This document shows, in pieces, positions 22,227 through 34,844 of a stretch of DNA of 64,000 nt. This DNA is from Aphelenchoides besseyi. Taxonomy: Eukaryota > Nematoda > Chromadorea > Rhabditida > Aphelenchoididae. The notes under the pieces were generated by a model. The model was not told where the DNA came from. It did no database searches and worked only from the letters and a program-made list of their open reading frames with translations. The DNA lies in assembly GCA_024699855.1 (NCBI GenBank), contig JAMPIQ010000003.1, forward strand, positions 5,580,001-5,644,000, in the 5' to 3' direction. The translations under genes and the position numbers were made by a program. Positions within the stretch are counted from its first letter, which is position 1. Each line of letters starts with the position of its first letter.

Positions 22227-25200
22227 AAATCAACCGGTTACTATTTCTGGTGTTTTCTGTTAGATCTCGATGCTGTTTCAATGTTTTTGTCCTTATTTGC
22301 GAATATTCCAAGGTTATTCTTTGCATATCCAAACACGCTCAAATATCCGCCTTCCATTTGTGTGCTTATTTATTCGTTGTTCAACGGAAGTAAAGAAGAC
22401 TTTTTATTGTATAGTCAATGGTTTTGTTCAGAAGTTCGAGAGATGTGCTTATTTGCATTCGCAATCAAATTGAATTCTAAGAAGCAAAAGAACTTAGTAA
22501 TGGAAAATGCAATCCAAAAGACTATGGTAGCTTCAAAGTTTCAATAGTTCATCAATAACTTTTCACGATGATTAGTTTTTGTAGAGTAGAATATCGACTA
22601 CCGTACCAAAGTTTTGGGCATATCATATGTCCCCAAAATACTATCAAATGTTTGATTTTTTTCCATTCGAAAGTTTCAACTACAGTCCAACAATATTGAC
22701 GGTTCAATTTTCTTTTATTCCCATGAGTATTGACTTACATTGTTAAGGATAATCGCTTACAGGATGAAAACGACCGACTGTCACGTTTCAAATTCTTGTT
22801 TTCACGTGAAAAAGAACAATCGAGCTCATAGGTCAATGTTCAGCTCATTTTATGCGTTGCCAGTTGAACGTTAATTGAATTGTTCAAAGCGACCGAATAC
22901 TCTTAACTACGAAGATTCTTTTCGAAAGTTTTTCGACGCCTTGCCCTTTTGAAAATGTTCATTTAGAAGCTGTGAATGGGCACGAGATGTTTAATCTCGG
23001 CACATATCGAAGATGTCAATTGGAACGCTTGTTTGTTTCGAACTACCGTGACATTTATACGCAAAGATAAGGCAGAAATGGACGGTTATGTTTCGACCAA
23101 GCGGAAACCGTGTCTCCAGGAGAGCGGTCTAGTGGCCACAAAAATTTTCAAAAGCGGAGCAAAACTGTTGCGCTAAAGTCTCGTGTGCTTGTTGTACGGC
23201 CGAGCAACGAAGCGTTGTTTTAAAGTCTTTGAAAATGTGCTAAGAAACCCAAACTAGGAATGAATTGAAAGCAAAAAACGAGACGATTCGGAGACTTGAG
23301 AATCGGTTTTCTTTTTTACCGCCCTTTCTGTCCAATGGCCTAATGTGTGGGCACACTCATGGAACTCAACCGGTTTGGATTCTTTTTCACGCCTTCGAGA
23401 TTTGTAATTCGACATGTTGACTAAGAACTAACAGTTTTGCAACGGAAATTAAGTTAACACTTAGTTCGCTCGGCTTTAATGCTTCGGGAGTCTTTTTCGC
23501 ATTAACTTCTTGGCATTAAAACCACAGTTTTGAAAAGTTTGGCTTTACAATTGGAATGCTCGTTGTTTTTTTTGTCTCACAACTTCACGTTTGTCGTCTG
23601 CTTTCGTCTTTTTGTCCATTTTCCCGAGTGACCGCAACTGCTGAATGACATTCCAACGTGTGAGCATGTGTTGGGCGCATTCTTCTGCCAACGTGATAAT
23701 TACACTCAGTCTCTTGTCGATCTTTGAAATCCACTTTCCGAAATCGACGACCGAGAGTTTTCACGTTTGACCGATTGATTGTTTTTGGAATCTAAAAAGA
23801 ACGGTTACTGTAACAATGTTTTCGAATTTATTCACGTCATTTAACACACGCACTTTAATGATTAAAGGCTCCGTGGAATACCAATTCGACTTTCATTGAG
23901 AAGAGTCACGATTCGCCTCTACCTTCGCACTTGCATAAATTAGTTTGCCATTGAAACTAACACTCGAACATCCCCGCACTCTTAACGTTTATGTTATCCG
24001 ACCAACTTCGTGTGTTTGCAATTCGTATAGCTAACCGGACATTTCGCATGTGTCTTCGTCGTAATCATGAGCTCAATCGATCTTTCGTGTTCAATTGTCA
24101 TTGCTCGCATGTTCCGAATGAATGAAACCACTTGCTCCAAAGAATATCCGCTGGTTCTTTGTTTTCAGCCCAAACTAATTAAAAACATTTGCAAGACAGA
24201 ACTGACGTTCTGCATGAGTGCACACATGCAATATTCGATTAGACACTAAAACTGCAAAGTTTTTGTACTACAAACTCCTTTTTACGACTTGATCGCTAGC
24301 GATTTGACAAGCGAGTTGAAGCCAAAAACAACTCGATTGTGATTTGCAAGGAGAAAGCCGTCGGTCACTGGATCTTATGACAAGATCTTTTGCACTCCGA
24401 TTCGAATGACCACGAGTTGCTGTTTGGCCAAAAAATTGGCGACGTCGTGCAAACGAACGCATTTTGCAAAGATGTGAAATGATTGTCAAGAAGTCAAAGT
24501 GTTTTGGGGCATCAGGTTGCCGAACAACATTTGCGCGTGGTCACAGATTGACACGCTTATTCTACGTTTTATGGGCGGTCTGCGAACGGATGAATTTTCT
24601 CATCCAATGTCCAATGAAATTGAAAATAAACGCCTGGATTTCATATGGTTCCCGCCCACTTTTCATCCCGTCCATTTCGTATTGGCGGCCGATCCAATAA
24701 ATCAGCACAGTGGCCACTACTCTTAGCTGAATTCATCGGCGGCTGCTGAGCGTTTTGTTTACTTTGGATGTTCGATCGCCGATCTTCTATGTAAATTCCT
24801 TTTATTGAATAGATCGTATAAATTAAAAGATGTCGTTGATGATTCTAAGAGGTGAGTTGGGGTAACGATTGAATTATCTCATCCGACTAATCGTATTGTC
24901 TGAGTGTCTCGGAGAATCAAAAAGATTACCGAGTTCATAAGTTCGTAACCATGGAACTGGGCTATGCATACAAATGCGTAAGTTCCGTGTTTTACGCTTC
25001 AATGCTCCCTCAATCTGACGGTCCTACTCTTGCGGCATAATCGACGGCGGAAGTTCAATGCTCAGTTTTCGGAAATTTACTGTCATCCGCAGCGATATGC
25101 TCTGCTCGGTGCAAATCGTGAGAGCGTACAATTTTTCACGTGAATCAACATCTTCATTGGACAATCGAAAACACAAGCTGATTAATGGAGTTAAAGCACG

Positions 25201-25691
25201 CAACTTGTTTTGCTTAAACAAGACCGTAGTGCTTGATGTGACCGTCCATTTTTGGCACATTCACATCGTCATTCATTCGATTTTCACACAAATTAAACTA
25301 CGGTGCAAAGAAACAACTATTTGGTTCATAAACTCTGTTATTATCGTTGATCTTTGAATACCAAAATTACGACTGCGGAGGAAGTGGTGATGTTTGACGA
25401 AAGATCAGATTGATTTTCGATCGCAATTTAATTTCCGATACAAAAATGTAAAAGAAACTGCAACAGCTTTTCGATCATCCTTTTTCCTTGAGTGTCTAAT
25501 TGGATGGTTAGCTTCGGAGACACGAAATGTCCGCTGTTGCTTGCAATTTACTCGAATGTTTCGAGAATGTCCGGATGGCCTACGAATTGTTGCCAAATGA
25601 GCGGTTGCGCAGTTGAAGAGCGACTCTGTCGTTCAAACACAATTAACATAAAGAAGACGAGTGTGTTGTCAACTAACTTATTTTTGCAGCC
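22227..25691. other. 3.4-kb gene-poor stretch upstream of scramblase-like gene
   Basis: This is the longest stretch without a convincing gene. The first 300 bp are AT-rich and likely the IPPK 3' flank. Open frames (for example 22281-22547, 22976-23176, 24464-24726 and 25058-25357 on plus) do not show domains or joinable splice sites. No tRNA, no tandem repeat and no transposase signature were seen. It precedes a gene with unusually long introns for this window, so it is more likely extended regulatory sequence or 5'UTR exons. An acceptor-like TTTTTGCAG ends 2 nt before the next ATG. Confidence 0.45.
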
Positions 25692-28680
25692 ATGAGTTCG
25701 GCCGAGTGCACCATGGGCTTGCGTTCATTTATTCTACACGATGAGCCATTGAATGCGGGTCGTTTAAGGTCGGCGGACAGTCGTTTATACGAAGAGCTCG
25801 AAATCAAGAACCTCATGCGTGCACATTCGCCAATGGCTAATGGGAATGCATCGAACAGTCGTGTCAAGTCGACAAATGGATACAATACAGAGTGTACTTG
25901 TGAGTTTGCAGTTGATTTCACGAATTGTTTGTTTCCTCCCTACCACCCTCACTAATTTCAATCAACGACCCATTTCGTCAATTCTTAGGGGACTCATTTT
26001 TGTCAAGTGGGTGTTGTCGGGAAATGTAGAAGACGGACGATAAGACCGCACAATTTTACATCTCCACACAACGTGCACGATATTTCAGTAGTCAAAAAGC
26101 CACGAAAAAATTTGCGAACAACAAATTTCCAATTTGCATTACATTTTCCTTGGTGATAAACATTGCCTCGGGTCTCATTCCTACTTGTTTCTACTTCAAA
26201 TCCGATGGCAAATCCAATGCCTACAGGCAGTTTTTGTGTTGTCTTAATAAACTTTTAGCTTTTGCGTTTTCTTCATTTTCCAATTCCGAGACTAAAAAAC
26301 CACGACCTAAACAAACGGTGTAATCGAACACCATATCCGTTCTTAGTCACGTTTCAAAGCTCATAAGCACGAGTTTGGATAACTGAAACCACGCGTTACT
26401 ACGCTGCCCGAAGTGTTTTGAAGCGATTTCCGTTGTTTTTGTAGCGAACTTCGTATTCCTATGACCAAACCAAATGAACAAAATCCAAGTATCGTTCTTT
26501 CCAAAAATTCACAACGCCCAACGCGTGACTTTTGCACCTCATTTCTGTCTTCTTGTCTTGCGAGATGTTAGTCCAACGGACATAAATAGAAATCGTATTA
26601 CAGCCAACGCCGGAGACGCCGCTTCTTCTTCTGGCTCTTCGTCTTGTTCAACGACAAACGGAGTTCGACGTTCTAACCACAACACTTCAACTACGTCCAA
26701 TAATTCCACAGGTCACGTTCGCCAACAGCCCTCACGAACACCATCGACAGCATCGACGTCTTTGTCATCGAACGGCAACACTCGTTTAAGTAATCCATCC
26801 AACGGCAATATTTCATCGACTTTCCGTCCGTCTTCTTCGACCGTCTCCAATTCCCGTGGTAAGTTCGAGATTATAGTAGTCAAAATTAGCGGCGGTTAAA
26901 GGAAGGGGGTGGAATCTATTTTGATCGACGGTCAGAGTACAGTGCCGTTCAAATCGTTTTGACTAAAATTGCCATCGTTTGACGGCTAAAAACAAATAGC
27001 ACCAAGACTTCTCGTCAACATAACGAACGACTCTGTCCGTCGAAGCGCGAGAAATTGCTGACTGACTGTGTGGATGGACGGGTCGTCGGACTTGGCGTAA
27101 TTCGGCTGTTCGAAATGTTTGCGGGATTCACTCGTTTCTTCTCCGGTCGTCGCAACGGATGCCAAAAGGCCAACTTAGCATAGCGACCGGAGGAGCAAAG
27201 TGCGAAAGCGTCGAAATTCGGCCGCAAAACAAAACGAGTCGAATTGCCATCGCTTGTCGTCTTATTGACAATTTCCGCCTGTCATTTGTTGTGGTTGTGC
27301 GAAATCAACGGCGAACTCGTCGCCATAAGGCGATGTGCTCATCAATTGGTGCTCGCTCTCACTCCACACACAAACCGTTGATGCAAGAGACGGGAGTTGC
27401 TGATTGGCGACATCTCGTTCAACGGTCGATGTTGTTGAGATTAACGAAACAAAAAGGTTTCATTAAACTTCTTTAAATGATTGTATTCGATTGCTAACTT
27501 TGTTGTCTTTAGGACATGTGGAGTATACGGAGCCTACGGTATTGATTTCAACTCATCGTTCAGCTCCCGCAACCGATGCTCGACTTTCTAACTCGATAGT
27601 TGACGGCGTTCTGTCGACTCGAAGAGATTCGAACGCTTCGGCAGACGCGGAGATTTGTGCTTTGCATCGTCGATCACGAACTCAAAGTGGTGAAGAAGCG
27701 ATGCCTGACGAAGAAGAAGAAGAAGCAGCGGAAGTTGGAATTTCCGACGAATTTGATCGCCTTCATTTGAATGGCAGTTTAACGAGACGACATATTTCGC
27801 CGCACAGCGATGTCATGCGATCACTAAAGATGCCTTCAATAAACAAAGATCAAGTGCTCAATTACATTGCAAACACGAAATCGTTACAAATCCGTCGACA
27901 AGGTACCGAATTGCAAGTGACCGACTCCACCGGTTTTCCTCTTCTCGACGTTTGGCAAAAGACAAGTTGCTTTCAAACAACGTGAGCCAAGAATGACTAG
28001 TTTTTTAATCGTTTCTCTTTTAAGTTGGATTATCGAATCTTTTGGTCGAATCGTCCTGATGCTTCACGATGTCGGTCGTTCTTGGAAGCTGTGGAACGCA
28101 AATCGCGTTCGCTCTTCTGTTTTGGAGGTTGAAGATGCGGAGAATGAGCTTCTCGGGTTTTTTGTTGTTGGTAAGTTACTGCGAAGAAAATAACTGAGTG
28201 GCAATATTGTTATTTCCTGTCTATTTTGATAACTCACTGTTTGTAGCTGAGCCATTCGTTGTGCAGAATCGTGATCGTACGGCTGTTGCTCGATTCAATG
28301 CATATGACAGCGGAGACGGTCGCTCAGTTCTCTTCCAATGTGTGTTGGAGAACAGTGGAGAGGAAATTGGGTGAGTCATAGATGCATTTTGTTCAATGTT
28401 ATTGTTTAAGAACCACATTAGTTTCCTTTTTTGATGATTGACTTACTCATATCTTAATCGAATTTCGTTTAGACGCCTTGAACCCCGAAAATCTCAACAC
28501 TCGCAACTTCGCTTTGGACAAGCAGCCACCGGGTTTCCACTCAAATTACTCGTATTGGCGGCTGCCGTCAGAATTGCATCAATGCCTCAGAATAATAACG
28601 GAACGAATGTTAGCAATTCGACATCTCGAACCCTTCGACCGAAGAGACGCAACAAAGCGAGCTGTTGTTCAATTGTATAA
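25692..28680 (+). CDS. Phospholipid scramblase-like protein with disordered N-terminus and CaaX-type end
   Basis: The start at 25692 gives MSSAECTMGLRSFILHD. Exon 1 ends near 25900; exon 2 (about 26569-26859) encodes a Ser/Thr/Asn-rich disordered region; exon 3 (from 27514) adds an acidic run (DEEEEEAAE). The C-terminal part reads LQIRRQGTELQVTDSTG, SFGRIVLMLHD, SVLEVEDAENELLGFF, PFVVQNRDRTAVARF, VLENSGEEIGRL and FPLKLLVLAAAVRIAS. The order fits the tubby-like fold of phospholipid scramblases (segments like EIRDGSGQ, REVLHLNRP, MEVQSPPGHTVGYV, IQNEKKEPVLKI, VGKISK, MKAVMIGACFLID), but identity is low. The protein ends with basic RPKRRNK and CCSIV then stop, a possible prenylation and palmitoylation site. 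AATAAA follows at 28723. Introns of about 650 nt are atypical here. The scramblase call is tentative; the exon from about 28025 could be read in another frame. Confidence 0.55.
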
Positions 28681-28722
28681 AACTAATCGATTGTATTTAC
28701 CACAAATTTTTATTCGACTTGA

Positions 28723-28728
28723 AATAAA
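28723..28728 (+). terminator. Polyadenylation signal of scramblase-like gene
   Basis: AATAAA, 43 nt after the stop codon at 28680. It supports the frame that ends in CCSIV rather than the alternative frame that would read through to 28735. Confidence 0.55.
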
Positions 28729-28804
28729 AATGTAAAGATTACTATTGAGACTACGCAATTGCCTACGGAATTAACACACGATTCCAACTAGAAGCCCTAA
28801 CTTA

Positions 28805-30344
28805 TTATTGTTTTGGAGTACGACCCAATGAACGAAGTAACTCGGCGCTTGTAGTAAACGGTTGGGTGATCGTTTCGTCGACCGTACATCCACGAACAAC
28901 TTGCGGCTCGGTGTTCACATACAAGTCGGTGTAGAGCGCCTCACGTGGCAAAACACCTTCATTAGTGGCAACTTGAGTTGCTTCGTCGACTTCTTTACGC
29001 ACTTCTTTATCAATGGTTTTTAATTCGTCTTCTGTCACAAGACCAGCAGTAATGATTTTGTCCTAAAATAGTCTTTACATGTTCAATATGTTCTGCGAAA
29101 TACCTTAAAGCCCATAATTGCATCACGATGTTTACGGACTTCTTGAACCTCCTCACGAGTACGATAACTGAATTTGGGAATAACATTAAGAAAAATGTGA
29201 TTTTTGTTACCTAGTTCCTGGATCAGACATCGAATGGCCGACGTAACGATAAGTCGCCATTTCCATAACCAATGGTCCTTTGCCAGAAATGCAATATTCA
29301 CGAGCAAATCGAATAGCCTCACGAACAGTCACAACATCCATAGCATCAACCCAAATTCCCGGAATGAAGTCACCACGAGTATAATAATCGGTTGAAGCCG
29401 ATGCACGTGCAGTTGAAGTTCCCATGCCAAATCCTAGAAAAGAAGGAATATAAACAATTTCAACTTGCTTTTACCATTATTTTCGCAAATAAAAATGCAT
29501 GGCAAATCCCACAATTTAGCCATATTTGCAGCTTCAAAGAATTGGCCTTGATTGGCAGCACCATCACCGTAGAGCGTATAGCTGACGTTTCTTTCGTTTC
29601 GATACTTCATTGCTAATGCAAGTCCTGCACCAACTGCAATTTGAGCACCGACGATTCCGTTACCACCATAAAAGTTCTTTTCGTACCTAGAAGACATTGA
29701 AATAAGATCGTATTGTTTAACTCACATGTGCATTGATCCTCCTTTTCCATAAACATTACCGGTAATTCGACCTAAACAATAACTTTTGATCGGTAGTTTC
29801 TATTCCAACTAACCAGTCAATTCAGATAAGACTTCCGTAATGGTCGAACCCATCAAATAGGTCCATCCGTGACAGCGATACGAAGTGATTACCGCGTCGT
29901 CGTGATGTTTGGCCGCACAAATCCCAACAGCTACTGCTTCCTGTCCTGTGTATCTGTAAATTTTTAGTGATTTTACTCATATTCTTCGATCCTTACAAGT
30001 GACAAAAACCACGAATTTTTTTCTCTTTGTACAAGTTGCCAGCAGTCGTTTCCATTCGACGAACCGTCTAAAGCACCGTTGGAAAGTACATGATCATGCA
30101 AGTTACCTGCATTTGTCGGTAGTAGGAAAGAGCTTCGTCTCGGCTGACCGTCACTTCATCTTGTGGTCCCGAGTCCAATTTGAACAACTTGTATGGACGA
30201 GTTTGAAAAGTGACTTCGTTTTTCGAAGAAAACGATCGAGTAGCAAGTAGGCTGAGATTATCAATGTTCTAAACGAAACCAGTTAATTACGACTACTTAT
30301 TTTAAAGTTACCTTTGAAGCACGGAAGAAGCGAGTGGTCAGCAT
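28805..30344 (-). CDS. pdha-1: Pyruvate dehydrogenase E1 subunit alpha, mitochondrial
   Basis: PDHA is the thiamine-diphosphate subunit of the mitochondrial pyruvate dehydrogenase complex. The start at 30344 gives a basic presequence ([11 protein letters not shown], then [11 protein letters not shown]) suited to mitochondrial import. [17 protein letters not shown] follows, then [18 protein letters not shown] and the cofactor motif [13 protein letters not shown]...CIFICENN. Later, [27 protein letters not shown] and the phosphorylation loop [13 protein letters not shown] spliced to [12 protein letters not shown] are present, so the regulatory serines are kept. The C-terminus is [10 protein letters not shown], then TPKQ. 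The ATG lies close behind a TTCTTTTAG acceptor-like site, and the UBE4 stop is 239 bp upstream. Confidence 0.96.
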
Positions 30345-30583
30345 TGTGAAAGCTTCTTGTCTAAAAGAACAAATCACAACAAATTACTAATGAAGAGAAG
30401 TACGAGAACATCGCTGTTGTGAAACAGTTACATTGACATTGCACAACTGTTCTTTGGATATTTTATTTCATCATATGCAAAAAACACAGTTGGCATCGCA
30501 TGATTTCATTAACACGTGATTGTGAGGACAAAACCTTATGAGCATAATTGTAGACTCGTTTTCACTAGATAAATACAACAGCG

Positions 30584-33500
30584 TTAAGTGTCACGACTTT
30601 GTCGGCGGTTTTCAATCCACGCCTGAATTTCACTTTTCAATTCCGGCACTAAAATAAATTGCTGAATGACTATAAATACGTTGATACTTACCTTCAATCA
30701 ACTCATCTTCAGTCAATGGTTCACGCGTAAACGGATCATTTTTGGAGCTTAATAGATGCCGTACAATATTCTTTCGATCCATAAAATGACCGGATGGCAA
30801 TTTGACAGGATCGGTCATCAAGGTTGCCATAATAGCATCTGAAGCCCGGTTATTTCTACGATCGTTTGTAGTGACAAACCTTTGTAATTCTCCGGAACAT
30901 CATCACCGTAATCTTCTTCCTCGTCCGCTTTGGCCTTGTAACGAGCTTCAACCGTATCGAACAGATGTCGAAAACGCTCAAAGTCGTATAGAGACAAAAT
31001 TCGTTGCAAACGTTCAAAAACCACTTTAAACTTTTCCGGTGAGTAAGAACGCTGAAAACCAGAAACAATAAGAGAACACAATCAAGTAAACCTCATCTCC
31101 AACAATACAGTCGGCAAACTGTTCGGAATTCAAGTTCAAGTAAATTTTTATAAGTTGATTGACAGTACGACGAGGTTCCCAAAAGAAACGTTCTTTTGCG
31201 TCTTTGACTTTAAGTTCTGTACAAGTTGGACCGCACAACTGAAATTTAAAAATTTACGTGCATCAGATGGTTGGCATACTTGAAGTAAATTGTAGTTCAA
31301 CATCGATGCAATACGATCACCAAGTGCGTTCGTATAAAAAGCATTTGGAGCGTCTTCAGTGAAATAGGCAAACATGTCCATAGTATCATTTCCCAAAACC
31401 ATCCAAGACCGAACCATTCGACTCGATTCACTTAAAACGCTCAGTTTTGCTTGTTGCTCTTCGTTGTTCAATTGCCCAAAACGTGCTCGATCCTCCACAA
31501 GAACTTCGATTTCGTGGATTCGCTTCAAATTTGCTAAACTCTCATCCAACAAAAAAGTTGCATCGTTGATAACCATGTTGATAAAACGAACGAATTCTGG
31601 CGGACAAGTTCTAGAGCATTTCGTGTGTAAGAGCATATGAGTAGAAAGCTTACCGAGCCATTTCCGTCATTCGATATTGATAAGACATACTCGCCCACAA
31701 TTCGCGGAAGATGACTTGAATCGAACGTCGAATATTGAACTTGTCGTAGAATTCGGAGCTTGCACCCGTTGATTCAACGTCGGCGTAAAATTGCACAAGT
31801 TTCGGAAACAAGTTCTTTTGGGCGTAATCCGGTGCGATGAGTACGCTAAACAGTTGTCCGGCTTGAGGATTTATCGATGGACACATCATGAAAACAACGT
31901 CCACAACCTTTGCGATCAGAAACTTGTTGTTGAAAAAGTCTGGATTACACAAGAAGACCAAGAGATTTTGCACGAGAGTAGTGGGTATACGTTGAAGCAC
32001 CGTAAAACTTTCTCTATGACGCAAAATGAGACCCACGTAAAACAAATTGTGTTACCGAAGTGCAAAATTCAAAATGTCGAGAACTGATTCCAGCATAAAC
32101 TCGGGCATCATTCCAAATATTTTTGGAGCTTCAGCAGGAATACTCGTAAAACGTGAACTGAAACATTAAGATAAACAAGTTGATGATAGAAAAAAGCTCA
32201 CAAATCGGGACTGATCAAACGACAGAGAAAATTCATTTGTTTCACTGTGAAGTCAACACAATCATGGAGCAGGCTTTCATCGCTAATCATACACTCGTAA
32301 GTTAAGAGATTGAATAGAGCAATCTACATACAAGCAATGTAACAGTACTGTACCCTTTTTCTTACTTTTTGAAATTCTTTTGCACGTTTCAACTGCGATT
32401 GTATTCGCCTACGAAGATGGTCACTTGGCGCCGATTTCACTTGTCGTTCCATCTCCCGAATTCGAATCCGAATTTCCACGCAAGTTCGTTTCACCTGCTT
32501 AAATAACTCTACGGTTGCATGTAAACCAAGTCGCATGGCTTGAATTGTGAGGAAAAAACACTCCGTTGGAAATTTTGTATCCTCGTCCGTGAACTCTGAA
32601 AACAAATTCAATGAACAGTTAGACTGAAATCCACAGACCAAGGGTACGGGAGTAGTTGACCACATCATCCGACGTGTATTTGATTCGCGTTTCATCCGCC
32701 AACTTCAAGCGACATTTTGGATGGAAAATGTAATTGCTCGAAACTTTGTCCAATTCTATAGGAGTCGAAAGCTGAAGCATAACGCTAAGAAAGTTGAGAA
32801 TGTAGCCATCGTCAATGTTGTTCATTGGGTTCGCTTGCAATTTCGTTTTGTCATGATTATACTCCAGCATCTTTGCAATGAAATTCATCGTCGCTTCACG
32901 ACTCTCCGCATTAACGAGCAATAAATGAAAGAGTTTGTGCAGTTTTACCTAAAGATATCAATTGAATGATGCGAAAAGAATGAAGACAAACCCGACAGGA
33001 AGAAATTGATGCGTTTGTTGTTTTGTAGAACATGAACCGCGACTCGTCTTCGTTGTTGATGTCAGCGAACGCAGCAAAACGAGTGATGCTCGCGGAAGGA
33101 TCAATTCCACCGTTCACTTTAGCAACACTCCGATCCAGAAACGGCGAGAAGTAGCAACGTCGCCCGAACTCCCGACCAACGGCTTCAGTCTCGACTACCG
33201 GGCAGAAGTCATCGCGTTTCACCAACTGCAACAGAACAATCGATCGATTACTTGGTGTTTAATAAACTAACCAAATTGCAAATCGGACGGATTTTATCGC
33301 ACTTGATTGACATTAGATTTTCCAGAGCTTGATACGGCCAAGTCAACATTTGTGTGTCCTTCAGACCTCCTGCTCCTGCACAATAACGCAATCGGTCGAG
33401 TATCGGATTGAACGTCTGAAAGTAAAATGGATTATAGAACTGAAGAACTGAACAAACTTCGTTGAGCACAGCAGCAGAATCGGGCAACGAAACAATCAAG

Positions 33501-34366
33501 TTCAGAAGGAATTGCAAGAACTCGGCCGGAAAGATGCCGATGTCACCGGCCAGAAGTGCGCGAACAAAAGCAGCGATCGCCGCATCCTGAGCGGTTCCGT
33601 TCACGGACCAACCACGTAGTTCGAGAATGTAATTGAATAACAAACGCGATTGGAGTAGCAAAGTAAGTCGTTCGGCACGTTCATCGATATCCTAGAAACA
33701 AGAATTAAACAATTGAATTCTGTTGACACTCTCACATTGCGTGACAAAAAAAAACGACAAGCATTGAACGTTCGGAACACATACCCGAGCAAAAAGCCCG
33801 GTTGAGTATGGAGCACCGCATCAAACAATTCGTACGAGTAAAATTTACCCAAAGTCACGTCTTCAGAATCGAACAACTCGGCATCGACGTAAATACTAGA
33901 GAAGCAGTCCGAAATGATCTCGTCGAATTCGCATTGCAAAGCAGCTGAAAACCGGTGTGTGAGACGGTCAAATGGCGCGGACAGTCGGAAGACGTGTGAT
34001 AAACAACTCACATTGATCAAAGAACGTTTTGTCGTCGATATTGTCAATTAGACCTCGAAGTCTACTGAGCACCTCCACGTTCGTTGACAGCTCTCTGGCA
34101 GTTCCATTCTTCGCATCCGGAGCAACACCAAGAATCTTCGCCAACTCAATACGATAGTTCGATAAATCACCCTAAAACCAAAATGAAACGTCGAAAAACA
34201 AGCGTTTGAATTGCACATAAACAACGTGCTTATTGGAAAAGTAAAACTCGTGGAGACATTCAAGCTAAAAACATACCAAATTGGGCTCCTTATCGGCCAT
34301 ATCGATCTCTGGAACAATTGGGTCTTCAAATTGTTTAGTTAAGTTTTTTTTGTTGATTTGGTCCAT
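30584..34366 (-). CDS. ufd-2: Ubiquitin conjugation factor E4 (Ufd2/UBE4 family, U-box)
   Basis: E4 ligases extend ubiquitin chains on substrates handed over by CDC48/p97. The C-terminal U-box reads [42 protein letters not shown] and, after a splice, [18 protein letters not shown], almost the UBE4B/Ufd2 consensus. The large helical Ufd2 core is visible upstream: [24 protein letters not shown], [54 protein letters not shown] and CNLVKRDD blocks. The start at 34366 gives [16 protein letters not shown]. The gene has many short introns. It diverges from the MRG-like gene over 478 bp and lies 239 bp upstream of PDHA on the same strand. UBE4B-like rather than UBE4A-like is favoured by the U-box text. 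Confidence 0.93.
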
Positions 34367-34844
34367 CTACTCGCATTACTGACCAAAATCGTTTATTGAA
34401 ATAGTCCGTAGGGTTATCGGTAATTTACACAAAGAAATTGAAATGGAAACCGAAATTTGGCAGAATAGTGTGACCGTGATTTGTGCCGTCTGCCGCTCGA
34501 ATTCTCATCATCCACGAAAATCAACAGATAAAATCGACTTGAGTCTCAGAACGAAAAGTTTCTCAGAGTGCCTTTGAAATAAATGGCGCTTTATTGCTGT
34601 CGTTACATGCTTGTAAATTGATTTTGATCTCTTTCTTTTTCTTTCTGTGTACTCGCAATCGAGTCTCCATTTATAAACATGTAGCCTGCAGATTCGACCT
34701 CTTTGTTCAAAATTTGAGCCTTGAAAGCACGTGGATTGGTACTTTTCAGTTGCGAATGTTGTGGTATGCTTCGCGTCATTGATTTTCCCGGGAGCCAAAT
34801 GCCTTTTCATTCGAATATCAATATTTGCAGTCGTGTACATTCGA
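34367..34844. promoter_or_regulatory. Divergent promoter region, UBE4 / MRG-like
   Basis: This region lies between two start codons on opposite strands. A TTTGCAG acceptor-like site ends 15 nt before the MRG-like ATG, so the plus gene probably has a 5'UTR exon here or is trans-spliced. Small open frames here look like chance. Confidence 0.45.

Noticed and set aside
27015..27476. Open frames on both strands around 27.0-27.5 kb
   Set aside because: They lie within the long intron of the scramblase-like gene, between a good donor at about 26860 and acceptor at 27513.
28481..28735. Alternative last-exon frame of the scramblase-like gene ending RLEIKM
   Set aside because: It would run past the AATAAA at 28723; the other frame gives a conserved-looking helix and a basic tail, and ends 43 nt before the signal.
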